A stretch of 64,000 nucleotides of DNA from positions 1,550,001 to 1,614,000 of the forward strand of contig CP063848.1 in NCBI GenBank assembly GCA_015277795.1. The letters are read 5' to 3'. The first letter of the stretch is position 1. Each line of letters starts with the position of its first letter. This document shows positions 15,919 to 24,812 of this stretch, one piece after another. The notes beneath the pieces were generated by a model that saw nothing but the letters and a program-made list of their open reading frames with translations, searched no databases and was not told the DNA's origin. Source of the stretch: Massilia sp. UMI-21. Lineage in GTDB: Bacteria; Pseudomonadota; Gammaproteobacteria; Burkholderiales; Burkholderiaceae_D. A program made the translations under genes and the position numbers.

Positions 15919-17656
15919 GTTTTTTCTGTACCCATTGTTTGACGACTTCGGCGACGCGCTCGGGTTCCTTGCCGGCGAGGACTTTGAGATGGTCGACCAT
16001 CACGTCGACGGCCGAACCGGCCGGCGGCAGGTCGTAGTTTTCGAGCAGGGGGACCACCGGCATCGCGCCGGCGGCATCGGCGCCAGCGCCGCTGATCGCA
16101 ACGGCGCCCGGGGCGGCCAGCGCGGCGGCGCTGCCAGCCGGGAGGGCGACGACCTTGTCCGCGCTTGCCGCGGCGCCACCAGGCATGCCCGGCAGGGCCG
16201 GCGCGGCCGGCATCAGCGGCGCTTGCGGCGCCAGGCGCGAGGTCACCGCGCGCAGCAGCGGACGGGCCAGCAGCAGGTAGGCGAGCAGCGCGCCGAGAGC
16301 ATACATACCGTAGCTCGTCATGTCGACCACGTTGTCGCGTTCCTGCCACCATTCCTGGGCCACCGGCGCGGCCGGGAAGTTCAGGCTGGAGACGGTCAGC
16401 ACGTCGCCACGGGCGGCGTCGATGCCCAGGCCGCCCTTCAGGATCTTCTCGATGTTGGCCAGTTCGGCCGGGGTGTAGCCGACTTTCGGGTCGGTGGCGC
16501 TGGCATTGTTCAGCACCACTGCCACCGACAGCTTCTTCAGGCGGCCACGCGAGCGCTTGATCTGGGTGATCGCACGGTCGTAGGCGTACTGGCGGGTGGT
16601 GGCGTTCTTGCGCGCGCTGCCGTTGTCCTTGGCCGCGTCCGGGTTCTGCGCATCGGCCGCATTGGCTCCGCCTCCAGCGGCCGGATCGGCCATCTGCGGC
16701 GGACGGTTCGACAGGGTGCCCGGCACGCCCAGCGCCATGCGGTTGCGCTCCATCTCCTCGCGCATCGCTTCGCTGGTGACCTTCGGCGCTTCGCCGTATT
16801 TTTCCTGGGTCTCTTCGATCTTGTCGTTGTCGACGTCGGCGGTGACGCTCAGCTTGAAGTTGTTCGCGCCCAGCACCGGCGCCAGCAGTTCGTTGACGTT
16901 GTTGCGCACCTCGTCGGTGTAGCGCCTGGCGGCCGTGTCGCCTTGCGCCTGGCCGTCGAAGCCGTCGGCCAGGTCGACCCGCGAGGACAGGTAGTTGCCG
17001 GCCTGGTCGACCAGCGACACCCGGCTTGGGTTCAGGTTGGCGACGCTGCTCGACACCATGTTGACGATGGCGGCGATCTGTTCGTTCGACAGCGAGCGGC
17101 CCGGCTTGACCGCGACCACCACCGAGGCGGAAGACTGGTCGCCGGCGCCGGCAACGAAAGAGCTCGACTTGGCGATCGCCAGGTGCACCCGCGCCGTGGC
17201 GATCGCATCCATGGTCAGGATGCTCTGCGCCAGCTCGCCTTCGAGACCGCGGCGGAAACGCACGTCCTGCACGAACTGCGACACGCCGAGCGGATCGTTG
17301 CGGTCCATCAGCTCCAGGCCGGCCGGCAGCTGGGCGGTCACGCCCTTGGCGGCCAGCAGCATGCGCACCTTGCCCAACTCGCCGGACGGCACCATCACCT
17401 GGCCGCTGTCCGGGTGGATGCGGTAGGGGACGCCTTCGGCCTCGAGCACGGTCATCATGTCGCTGGCCGCGACCTTCTCGCGCGCGCCGAAGACCGGCTT
17501 GTAGTTCGACTGGTCCTGCCACAGGAACAGCATGACGGCGGCCGTGATGGCCACGGCCAGGCCGAGCAGCAGGGTAAGGTTGTTGCGCAGCGCCGGCGGC
17601 ATGTCGGGCAGTGCCAGCTTCTTGCCGCCGACGGCGGCTCTCAGGGAGGAAATCAC
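15902..17656 (-). CDS. fliF: Flagellar MS-ring protein FliF
   Basis: 584 aa, slightly longer than average. TM1 lies at about residues 26-46 and TM2 near residue 450 (Y-G-M-Y-A-L-G-A-L-L-A-Y-L-L-L-A). The YscJ/FliF ring-building motifs include D-P-L-G-V-S-Q-F-V-Q, G-E-L-A-Q-S-I-L-T and A-R-V-H-L-A-I. The C-terminus, Q-W-V-Q-K-K-H-G-R, is the FliG-binding tail. It forms the inner-membrane base on which rod, switch and export gate assemble. fliE lies 37 bp upstream. Confidence 0.95.
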   Translation of the reverse strand: MISSLRAAVGGKKLALPDMPPALRNNLTLLLGLAVAITAAVMLFLWQDQSNYKPVFGAREKVAASDMMTVLEAEGVPYRIHPDSGQVMVPSGELGKVRMLLAAKGVTAQLPAGLELMDRNDPLGVSQFVQDVRFRRGLEGELAQSILTMDAIATARVHLAIAKSSSFVAGAGDQSSASVVVAVKPGRSLSNEQIAAIVNMVSSSVANLNPSRVSLVDQAGNYLSSRVDLADGFDGQAQGDTAARRYTDEVRNNVNELLAPVLGANNFKLSVTADVDNDKIEETQEKYGEAPKVTSEAMREEMERNRMALGVPGTLSNRPPQMADPAAGGGANAADAQNPDAAKDNGSARKNATTRQYAYDRAITQIKRSRGRLKKLSVAVVLNNASATDPKVGYTPAELANIEKILKGGLGIDAARGDVLTVSSLNFPAAPVAQEWWQERDNVVDMTSYGMYALGALLAYLLLARPLLRAVTSRLAPQAPLMPAAPALPGMPGGAAASADKVVALPAGSAAALAAPGAVAISGAGADAAGAMPVVPLLENYDLPPAGSAVDVMVDHLKVLAGKEPERVAEVVKQWVQKKHGRTE

Positions 17657-17693
17657 AGGATGTTCTCTTGGCTTTTCTTGAACAGGGGCGGGC

Positions 17694-18041
17694 TCAGACC
17701 GGCAGCTTGATCAGCTCGTCGACGGCGCCCATGACCTTGTTCCGGACTTGCATGAGCATCGAAAACGACAGGCTGGCCTGCTGGCTGGCCAGCATGGCGC
17801 CGACCAGGTCGTCGCTCTTGCCGGCATCGACGGCCGCCATGCGGTCCGCCGCAGCGCGGTCTTCGTGGTCCACGCTGGCGATCGCGTCCTTCATGGTTTG
17901 GGTAAACGAGAACGAAGCTGGAGAATTGTTAAATGTGGAGCCGGCCGACAGGTCCGCAGCCGGGGCGATCGCAAGGCGATTGGCTTCATTTGTCAGTGCG
18001 GCAAGGTCAGCTTTGATCAAACCGGCAAGTTCAGTTCCCAT
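17694..18041 (-). CDS. fliE: Flagellar hook-basal body protein FliE
   Basis: 115 aa. FliE joins the MS ring to the rod. The C-terminal region D-L-V-G-A-M-L-A-S-Q-Q-A-S-L-S-F, followed by R-N-K-V-M-G-A-V-D-E-L, is the conserved FliE domain. It is the first gene of the long minus-strand unit fliEFGHIJ-DSTKLA-motAB-flgMN. The ATG at 18041 begins M-G-T-E-L-A-G-L-I-K. Confidence 0.9.
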   Translation of the reverse strand: MGTELAGLIKADLAALTNEANRLAIAPAADLSAGSTFNNSPASFSFTQTMKDAIASVDHEDRAAADRMAAVDAGKSDDLVGAMLASQQASLSFSMLMQVRNKVMGAVDELIKLPV

Positions 18042-18372
18042 TACGTCGTCCAGTACGAAAAGATGTGTTGCGCTTGTTGTGTGGAGGCGACAAATTGTGT
18101 CATCGTTTGTCGTTTTAAAGCCCGATAAAGAGCGGTGTTTGTTAAATCGATGTCTACGAACGGCCGTCTTATTCTTGACCCTCTGGCTGGGATTCCCCTT
18201 CGTGCGTGCTCGGAAGAGGCTGCTTGATCCGCTGCGATAGAAGAGATATTACCGTAGGGCAAGTGGGAAATCAAAGGCGAATGTCAAAGTCTTTGGCATA
18301 AATCTCCATGTATAATAGTTTCCCTGAGGAATGAAAAAAAGTCATTCGTCGTTTCCTAGTGACCAATAAACA
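18042..18372. promoter_or_regulatory. Divergent regulatory region between fliE and fliM
   Basis: A 331-bp stretch without a credible gene separates the two large flagellar units, so both promoters should lie here. A T-A-T-A-A-T hexamer sits at about 18311-18316 on the plus strand, but no good -35 is spaced from it. I found no clear sigma-54 (GG-N10-GC) or sigma-28 pair. In Vibrio and Aeromonas lateral loci this junction usually holds lafK; here it does not. A 77-codon minus-strand frame across the region has no recognisable features. Confidence 0.4.
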
Positions 18373-19275
18373 ATGCCGATGAATCCACTCGACCGATCGC
18401 GCAAGGACGGGGCCGACTACCAGGTACTCGACCCCAGCCTGCTGGGCCGTCCGGTGCACCTGCTGCCGAAGTTCGCGCGCCGTTTCGCCGATGCCCTGGG
18501 CACGACGATGGCCGGGCCGGGCGGGCGCCGCTACTGGGGCGCCTGGCGCCTGGTCAGCCTGGCGTTCGAACGCGCTCCGGATGCGCAGGGACTGCGCTGG
18601 CTGGCAGTGGCGGGGCCGTTGGGCACCGCCGCGGTGGCGTTCGAGCGCAGCCTGCTGCTGGGACTGCTGGAAGGCCGCTATGGCCGCAAGAACGCCGCCC
18701 CCAGCGCGCCGCGCGACCCCAGCCTCGAGCGCGTGACCGCGACCGAGGAGCGGCTGGCGGCGACCCTCACTGCGCAACTGGCCGAACAGCTGCATGCGCG
18801 CGTGGCCGAGGGCCTGGCGGCGGTGGGCGTGGAGGTGCCGGGCGCGGACGCCGCGGTGGTGGAAGCGCCTGGCCTGGCCAGTCCGCCCGGCAAGGCCGGC
18901 TGGGTCATCCGCGTGACCCTGACCACGCAGGGACCGAAGGACATCCCGGGCGAGCAGCAGAGTCATTGCTGGATCGGCCTGGACCAGGAACTGATGTCGC
19001 ATGTGCTGCAAGGCCTGAAGGAAGAGCGCAGCAGCGTGCGCACGGCGCGCGCCGGCAACGACGGCCTGTCTTCCGGCCTGTTCGTCAAGCTCGACGGCCG
19101 CCTGGCCAGCAAGGAGACCACGCTGGGCGCGCTGTTCGAGCTGAAGGTGGGCGACATCATTCCGGTGTCGGTCGGGCGCGCCGACGTGCTGCTGGACGAA
19201 TCGCGCCTGTTCACGGCCGCCGTGGCCGAGCACAAAGGAAAACTCTGTTTAACCTCTTTTGAAGATGCCGAGTAA
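18373..19275 (+). CDS. fliM: Flagellar motor switch protein FliM, lateral type, lacking the CheY-binding peptide
   Basis: 300 aa, shorter than usual (about 330). The C-terminal SpoA domain is clear: T-T-L-G-A-L-F-E-L-K-V-G-D-I-I-P-V-S, then A-D-V-L-L-D. The N-terminus M-P-M-N-P-L-D-R-S-R-K-D-G-A lacks the L-S-Q-x-E-I-D-A-L-L peptide by which ordinary FliM binds phospho-CheY. The middle domain is degenerate. Together with FliN and FliG it forms the C ring. Its stop abuts the fliN start (TAAATG). Identity is from the SpoA domain and position. Confidence 0.85.
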   Translation: MPMNPLDRSRKDGADYQVLDPSLLGRPVHLLPKFARRFADALGTTMAGPGGRRYWGAWRLVSLAFERAPDAQGLRWLAVAGPLGTAAVAFERSLLLGLLEGRYGRKNAAPSAPRDPSLERVTATEERLAATLTAQLAEQLHARVAEGLAAVGVEVPGADAAVVEAPGLASPPGKAGWVIRVTLTTQGPKDIPGEQQSHCWIGLDQELMSHVLQGLKEERSSVRTARAGNDGLSSGLFVKLDGRLASKETTLGALFELKVGDIIPVSVGRADVLLDESRLFTAAVAEHKGKLCLTSFEDAE

Positions 19276-19644
19276 ATGGATATGAACATCAACGAGCAAC
19301 TCAGCGACCAGATGAGCGGCGACGTGATCATCGACGACCTCGAAGGCGTCGAAGCCGCCACCGCGATCGCGGGCAAGAACGCTGCGCGCCAGCTGCCGCA
19401 GATGATGCGCCGCATTCCGGTGACCCTGACGCTGGAAGTGGGCTCGGCCCGCATCTCGCTGCAGGAACTGATGGCGATCGGCCCGGCCTCGGTGGTGCCG
19501 CTCGACGCCCTGGCCGGCGAGCCGCTGGTCATCAAGGTGAACGGCGCGCCGATCGGCCGCGCCGAAGTCGTCGTCGCCGGCGAGCAGTATGGCCTGAAGG
19601 TCATCGACCTCGACGGCCTGAACCTGGATGCCCTGACGTCATGA
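19276..19644 (+). CDS. fliN: Flagellar motor switch protein FliN
   Basis: 122 aa with an acidic N-terminal stretch and a C-terminal SpoA domain: I-P-V-T-L-T-L-E-V-G-S-A-R-I-S-L, G-P-A-S-V-V-P-L-D, and I-G-R-A-E-V-V-V. FliN forms the base of the C ring and docks FliH. The stop overlaps the fliP start (ATGA), continuing the tightly packed fliMNPQR-flhBA unit. Confidence 0.93.
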   Translation: MDMNINEQLSDQMSGDVIIDDLEGVEAATAIAGKNAARQLPQMMRRIPVTLTLEVGSARISLQELMAIGPASVVPLDALAGEPLVIKVNGAPIGRAEVVVAGEQYGLKVIDLDGLNLDALTS

Positions 19645-20435
19645 TCCTGTGTACCGGCGGTGCTCGGGTGGGACCACCTTTGCGCCGCGCGGCGCCGCTG
19701 TTGGGCGGTGCGCTCTGCCTCATCTTGCTGACCTGCGCGCTGCCCGCCGCGGCCCAGCAGCAACCGAGCATCCTGCCCGGCGTGATTCCCGGCTCGAGCC
19801 AGGGCATGACCGTGAAGTCGCAGATCCTGGTCCTGATGACCCTGCTGGCGCTGCTGCCGGTCATGGTCATGATGATGACCAGCTTCACCCGTTTCGTGAT
19901 CGTGCTGTCGCTGCTGCGCCAGGCCCTCGGCCTGCAACAGGGCCTGCCGAACCGGATCATCACCGGCATCGCCCTGATCCTGACCCTCCTGGTGATGCGC
20001 CCGGTGGGCGAGGCCGTCTGGCGTGACGCCTTCCTGCCCTACGATAGCGACAAGATCGGCCTGGAGCAGGCGCTCAAGATCGCCGAGGCGCCGGTGTCGC
20101 GCTTCATGCTGGCCCAGACCAGCAAGACCTCGCTGGCCCAGGTCGCGCACCTGGCGGGCGAGCCGGCCAACCTGGCGCCCGAACGGCGCGGCTTCACCGT
20201 CAAGCTGGCGGCCTTCGTGCTGTCCGAGCTGAAGACCGCCTTCCAGATCGGGGCGATGCTGTTCATTCCCTTCCTGATCATCGACCTGGTGGTGTCGTCG
20301 GTGCTGATGGCGATGGGCATGATGATGCTCTCGCCGCTGGTGATTTCGCTGCCGTTCAAGCTGCTGCTGTTCGTGCTGGTGGATGGCTGGACCCTGACCG
20401 TGAACACGCTGGTCGGCAGCATCCATGCTTACTAG
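19641..20435 (+). CDS. fliP: Flagellar export gate protein FliP
   Basis: 264 aa. A signal peptide (about residues 1-38, ending A-L-P-A-A-A-Q) precedes four transmembrane helices. Conserved FliP motifs include M-T-S-F-T-R-F-V-I-V-L-S-L-L-R and F-K-L-L-L-F-V-L-V-D-G-W. FliP with FliQ and FliR forms the helical core of the export channel. Start codon and order are standard. Confidence 0.96.
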   Translation: MILCTGGARVGPPLRRAAPLLGGALCLILLTCALPAAAQQQPSILPGVIPGSSQGMTVKSQILVLMTLLALLPVMVMMMTSFTRFVIVLSLLRQALGLQQGLPNRIITGIALILTLLVMRPVGEAVWRDAFLPYDSDKIGLEQALKIAEAPVSRFMLAQTSKTSLAQVAHLAGEPANLAPERRGFTVKLAAFVLSELKTAFQIGAMLFIPFLIIDLVVSSVLMAMGMMMLSPLVISLPFKLLLFVLVDGWTLTVNTLVGSIHAY

Positions 20436-20465
20436 CCGCACGCGACCGAACGAGAGAATTGTCCA

Positions 20466-20735
20466 ATGAGTCCTGATATCGCGGTCGACCTGGTGGCCGA
20501 AGCCCTGAAGGTGGTGATGCTGCTGGTGCTGGTGCTGGTGGTGCCGGGCCTGGTCATGGGCCTGATCGTGGCCCTGTTCCAGGCCGCGACCCAGATCAAC
20601 GAACAGACCCTCAGCTTCCTGCCGCGCCTGCTGGTGACGCTGGCTGCGGTGATCCTGGCCGGGCACTGGATGACGTCCACGCTGATGGATTACTGCGTGT
20701 CGGTGTTCCAGCGCGCGGCCACGCTCGCGTCCTGA
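20466..20735 (+). CDS. fliQ: Flagellar export gate protein FliQ
   Basis: 89 aa with two transmembrane helices (about residues 15-37 and 52-72) around the conserved loop A-A-T-Q-I-N-E-Q-T-L-S-F-L-P. A standard FliQ in size and sequence, 30 bp after fliP and 16 bp before fliR. Confidence 0.96.
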   Translation: MSPDIAVDLVAEALKVVMLLVLVLVVPGLVMGLIVALFQAATQINEQTLSFLPRLLVTLAAVILAGHWMTSTLMDYCVSVFQRAATLAS

Positions 20736-20751
20736 CGGAAAGCGCGAACGA

Positions 20752-21531
20752 ATGGAGCTGGTCGGCTTCCTGCTGCCGCTGATGACCGCCCTGTGGTGGC
20801 CGTTCGCCCGCATCATGGCCATGCTCTCGACCGCGCCGGTGCTGGGCGAGGGCTCGGTGCCGGTGCCGGTGCGCGCGCTGCTGTCGGTGGCCCTCAGTTT
20901 CGTGATGCTGCCGGTGACCAAGGGCGGCGCCATGCCCGACCCGTTCTCGCTGGCCGGCGTGGTGGCGATGGCCGAGCAGGCCGTGATCGGCGCCGTGATC
21001 GGGCTGGCGCTGCAGTTCGCGATGGCCGTCATCACGATGCTCGGCTTCCTGGCCTCGAGCCAGATCGGCTTCTCGATGGCGCAGATGAACGACCCGGTCA
21101 ACGGCCAGGCCTCGGACGTGGTGTCCGGCCTGATGTCGCTGGTGGCGATCCTGGTGTTCTTCGGGATCGACGGCCACCTGGTGCTGATGGGCGTGGTGGC
21201 CCAGAGCTTCAAGGCCTGGCCGGTGGGCGCCGGCTACGCGCCGCTGCTGCTGGAAGCGGTGGCGCTGAACCTGGCCTGGGTGTTTTCGGCGGCGGTGCTG
21301 CTGGCGCTGCCGATCGTGTTTTCGACAATGGTGGTGCAGATCGGGTTCGGTTTCCTGAACCGGGTGGCGCCGAGTTTGAACCTGTTCTCGCTGGGCTTCT
21401 CGCTGGTGACGATCTTCGGTCTCCTGATGCTGGTGCAGGTGGTGCGTTTCATCCCCGAGCACTACGTCGCGATGACCAACCAGATCCTGGAGATGCTGCA
21501 GGAGCAGATGAGGATAGCGCATGGCCGATAA
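20752..21531 (+). CDS. fliR: Flagellar export gate protein FliR
   Basis: 259 aa, very hydrophobic, with about six membrane segments. Typical FliR patches are seen: P-F-A-R-I-M-A-M-L-S-T-A-P, G-L-A-L-Q-F-A-M-A, I-G-F-S-M-A-Q-M-N-D-P and F-L-N-R-V-A-P-S-L-N-L-F-S. FliR caps the FliP5Q4R1 export gate. The 3' end overlaps flhB by 11 nt. Confidence 0.96.
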   Translation: MELVGFLLPLMTALWWPFARIMAMLSTAPVLGEGSVPVPVRALLSVALSFVMLPVTKGGAMPDPFSLAGVVAMAEQAVIGAVIGLALQFAMAVITMLGFLASSQIGFSMAQMNDPVNGQASDVVSGLMSLVAILVFFGIDGHLVLMGVVAQSFKAWPVGAGYAPLLLEAVALNLAWVFSAAVLLALPIVFSTMVVQIGFGFLNRVAPSLNLFSLGFSLVTIFGLLMLVQVVRFIPEHYVAMTNQILEMLQEQMRIAHGR

Positions 21532-22660
21532 CGGTACCGGCGGCGACAAGACAGAAAAGCCCTCGGCGCAGAAACTCAAGAAGGCGCGCCAGGAGGGCCA
21601 GGTGGTCCGTTCGCGCGACCTTGCGACCGCGGTCGGCATCCTGTGCAGCCTGAAGCTGTTTTCGATGCTGGTGCCGGGCTACCTGGAGTCGTTCCGCTCG
21701 CTGTTCCGGCTGGTGTTCGTGCCGCTGGGCGAGGCCGGCGCGATCGAGAACGCGATGTCGGTGGTGTTCACGGGCGCCCTGATGCTGCTGGTGAAGATGG
21801 TGCTGCCGCTGCTGGCGGTGCCGGTCGCGATCATCGCCGCCGGCGCGATCCCGGGCGGCTTCGTCGCCTCCGGCAAGAACATGGCGCCCAAGTTCAGCCG
21901 CCTGAGCCCGATCACCAACCTGGGCAACCTGTTCTCGCAAAAGCACTGGATCGGGTTTGCCACCTCCGCCGCCAAGGCGGCGGTACTGGGCTTCGTGCTG
22001 TGGCACGTGATGAGCTCCGGCATGAAGGCCTATGTCGAGCTGCAGCGCATGCCCCTGAGCGATGCGCTGGTGGGCGGCACCTCCCTGATGCTGGACGGCC
22101 TGATGGCGATGGTGGCGGTGTTCGTGGTGTTCGCGCTGGTCGACGTGCCGGTGCAGGCCTTCCTGTTCACCAAAAACCAGCGCATGAGCAAGCAGGAACA
22201 GAAGGAAGAACACAAGAGCAACGAGGGCAAGCCCGAGGTGAAGCAGCGCATCCGCCAGCTGCAGCACCAGCTGGCCCAGCGCAGCGTGCGCAAGAGCGTG
22301 CCGACCGCCGACGTGGTGATCGTCAACCCGGAGCACTACGCGGTGGCCCTGAAGTACGATACCGATCGCGCCGAGGCGCCCTTCGTGGTGGCCAAGGGCG
22401 TGGACGAGATGGCGCTGTACATCCGCAGCGTCGCGCGCGAGCACAAGATCGAGACCCTGTCGCTGCCGCCACTGGCGCGCGCGATCTATAACACCAGCCA
22501 GGTCCAGCAGCAGATCCCGGCGCAGCTGTACGGGGCGGTGTCGCAGGTATTGAATTACGTCCTACAACTGAACGCGTTCCGTGCAGGCCGGCGCCAGGCG
22601 CCCCCACGGTTCCCCAACGAGGTGGTCGTTCCATCTCATCTGAGCGAGGTTTCTGCATGA
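21521..22660 (+). CDS. flhB: Flagellar export switch protein FlhB, with N-P-E-H at the autocleavage site
   Basis: 379 aa. It begins with the acidic, Lys-rich head and E-K-P-S-A-Q-K-L-K-K-A-R-Q-E-G-Q-V, then four TM helices (about residues 35-215) and the cytoplasmic FlhB-C domain. The normally invariant autocleavage motif N-P-T-H reads N269-P-E-H here; Asn269 and Pro270 are kept, Thr271 is Glu. FlhB switches export specificity in response to FliK. It ends in an ATGA overlap with flhA. Confidence 0.95.
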   Translation: MADNGTGGDKTEKPSAQKLKKARQEGQVVRSRDLATAVGILCSLKLFSMLVPGYLESFRSLFRLVFVPLGEAGAIENAMSVVFTGALMLLVKMVLPLLAVPVAIIAAGAIPGGFVASGKNMAPKFSRLSPITNLGNLFSQKHWIGFATSAAKAAVLGFVLWHVMSSGMKAYVELQRMPLSDALVGGTSLMLDGLMAMVAVFVVFALVDVPVQAFLFTKNQRMSKQEQKEEHKSNEGKPEVKQRIRQLQHQLAQRSVRKSVPTADVVIVNPEHYAVALKYDTDRAEAPFVVAKGVDEMALYIRSVAREHKIETLSLPPLARAIYNTSQVQQQIPAQLYGAVSQVLNYVLQLNAFRAGRRQAPPRFPNEVVVPSHLSEVSA

Positions 22661-24759
22661 GCTTTTTCACCAACTTCAAGGTCTTCATTTCCGAGCTGAA
22701 GCGCCAGAAGTTCGCCGCGCCGATTTTCCTGATCGCGCTGCTGGCCATGATCATGCTGCCGCTGCCGCCGGTGCTGCTGGACGTGCTGTTCACGTTCAAC
22801 ATCGTGCTGGCGCTGATCGTGATCCTGGTGTCGGTGACCGCCAAGCGACCGCTCGACTTCTCGGTCTTCCCGACCGTGATCCTCGGCACCACCCTGATGC
22901 GCCTGGCGCTGAACGTGGCCTCGACCCGCGTGGTGCTGCTCAACGGCCACAACGGCCCGCACGCGGCCGGTAACGTGATCGAATCCTTCGCCAATGTCGT
23001 CATTGGCGGCAATTACGTGGTCGGCCTGGTGGTGTTCGTGATCCTCATGATCATCAACTTCATCGTGGTCACCAAGGGCGCGGAACGCATCTCCGAAGTG
23101 TCGGCGCGCTTCACCCTGGACGCGCTGCCGGGCAAGCAGATGGCGATCGACGCCGATCTCAACGCGGGCCTGATCAACCAGGAAAAGGCCACCCAGCGCC
23201 GCAAGGACGTGGCGGCCGAAGCCGATTTCTACGGCGCCATGGACGGCGCCTCGAAGTTCGTGCGCGGCGACGCGGTGGCGTCGATCCTGATCCTGATCAT
23301 CAACCTGGTGGGCGGTATCGCGATCGGCGCCCTGATGCACGGCCTGCCGCTGGGCGAGTCGTTCCGCGTCTACGCGCTGCTCACCATCGGTGACGGCCTG
23401 GTCGGCCAGATTCCGGCGCTGCTGCTGTCGGCGGCGGCGGCGATCCTGGTGACCCGCATCGGCGAATCGGGCGACCTCGAAAAGCAGGTCGGCGGCCAGC
23501 TGCTGGCCCAACCGGCGGTGCTGTTCTCGGCGGCCGGCGTGATGGTGATCCTGGGCCTGGTGCCGGGCATGCCGACCATCACCTTCTTCATTTTCGCCGG
23601 CGTGGTAGCCTTTGTCGGCTGGAAGCTGACCAAGGTCGTCAAGGCGCCGGACGACGCCGGCGTGGCCGCGATCGAAGCGGCATTGCGCGACGAGCGCGCG
23701 CCCGACCTCGACTGGCAGGCACTGCCCGTGGTGCAGCCGGTGACGGTGGCGGTCGGCTACAAGCTGGTGGGCATGATCGACCAGGCCCAGGGCGAGCCGC
23801 TGACCAAACGCATCAAGGGCGTGCGCCAGAGCCTGTCGGAGCAGATGGGCATGCTGGTCCCCAGCATCGGCGTGCGCGACGACCTGGCGCTGCGTCCCTC
23901 GCAGTACGCGATCAGCCTGTCGGGCGTGGTGGTGGCCGAGGCCGAGGTGATGCCGGAGCACCTGATGGCGATCCCGTCGCCCAACGTCTACGGCGAACTC
24001 GATGGCGTGCCGGGCATCGAGCCGGCCTACGGCATGGCGATCACCTGGATCCTGCCCGAGCAGAAAGCCGACGCGCTGGGCCTGGGCTACCAGGTGGTCG
24101 AGGTGTCGAGCGCGATCGCCACCCACACCTCGAAGGTGGTGCGCGAGTACCTGCACGAGCTGTTCCGCCACGAAGACGTGCCGGCCATCATCGAGCGCCT
24201 GCAGGCGCTGTCGCCCAAGCTGGCCGGGGCGCTGGAAAAGGCGCTGACCCACACCCAGCTGCTGCGGGTGTTCCGCGTGCTGCTGCAGGAGGGCGTGTCG
24301 CTCAAGGACATCGTGGTGATCGCCACCACGCTGCTGGACAGTTCCGAGACCACCAAGGACCCGATCCTGCTGGCGGCCGAAGTGCGCTGCGCCCTGCGGC
24401 GCCAGATCGTGGCCGGCCTGTACGGCAAGAAGAAGGACATGCCGGCCTTTAACCTGGCGGCGGAGCTGGAAAACATGCTGCTCGGTTCCCTGAACCAGGC
24501 GCGCCAGAACGGCGGCGGCAAGGTGGCGCTCGACAACTACCCGATCGATCCGCAACTGCTGTCGCAACTGCAGATCAACATGCCGGTGGCGCGCGAGCAG
24601 ATGAAGCAGCAGCACACGCCGCCGCTGCTGCTGGTGCTGCCCCAGGTGCGCCCGCTGCTGGCGCGCTACGCCCGCCTGTTCGCGCCTGGCCTGCATGTGC
24701 TGTCGTATAACGAGATTCCCGAGAACCGCGACGTGTCGATCGTCGGCACGGTGGGTTGA
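22657..24759 (+). CDS. flhA: Flagellar export gate protein FlhA
   Basis: 700 aa, full length. The N-terminal half has about eight TM helices and the FHIPEP signature region (R-L-A-L-N-V-A-S-T-R, N-Y-V-V-G-L-V-V-F-V, V-T-K-G-A-E-R-I-S-E-V). The cytoplasmic half binds chaperone-substrate complexes. It is the last gene of the plus-strand export unit. No flhF or flhG follows, as expected for a lateral rather than a polar system. Confidence 0.97.
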   Translation: MSFFTNFKVFISELKRQKFAAPIFLIALLAMIMLPLPPVLLDVLFTFNIVLALIVILVSVTAKRPLDFSVFPTVILGTTLMRLALNVASTRVVLLNGHNGPHAAGNVIESFANVVIGGNYVVGLVVFVILMIINFIVVTKGAERISEVSARFTLDALPGKQMAIDADLNAGLINQEKATQRRKDVAAEADFYGAMDGASKFVRGDAVASILILIINLVGGIAIGALMHGLPLGESFRVYALLTIGDGLVGQIPALLLSAAAAILVTRIGESGDLEKQVGGQLLAQPAVLFSAAGVMVILGLVPGMPTITFFIFAGVVAFVGWKLTKVVKAPDDAGVAAIEAALRDERAPDLDWQALPVVQPVTVAVGYKLVGMIDQAQGEPLTKRIKGVRQSLSEQMGMLVPSIGVRDDLALRPSQYAISLSGVVVAEAEVMPEHLMAIPSPNVYGELDGVPGIEPAYGMAITWILPEQKADALGLGYQVVEVSSAIATHTSKVVREYLHELFRHEDVPAIIERLQALSPKLAGALEKALTHTQLLRVFRVLLQEGVSLKDIVVIATTLLDSSETTKDPILLAAEVRCALRRQIVAGLYGKKKDMPAFNLAAELENMLLGSLNQARQNGGGKVALDNYPIDPQLLSQLQINMPVAREQMKQQHTPPLLLVLPQVRPLLARYARLFAPGLHVLSYNEIPENRDVSIVGTVG

Positions 24760-24812
24760 GCGGGACGCCTGAACGCATCCGAACCGTCACGATTCCACAC
24801 CGGGAAGCTCCC

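Noticed and set aside
18041..18274. 77-codon minus-strand frame upstream of fliE
   Set aside because: No recognisable protein features; it overlaps the expected divergent promoter region.
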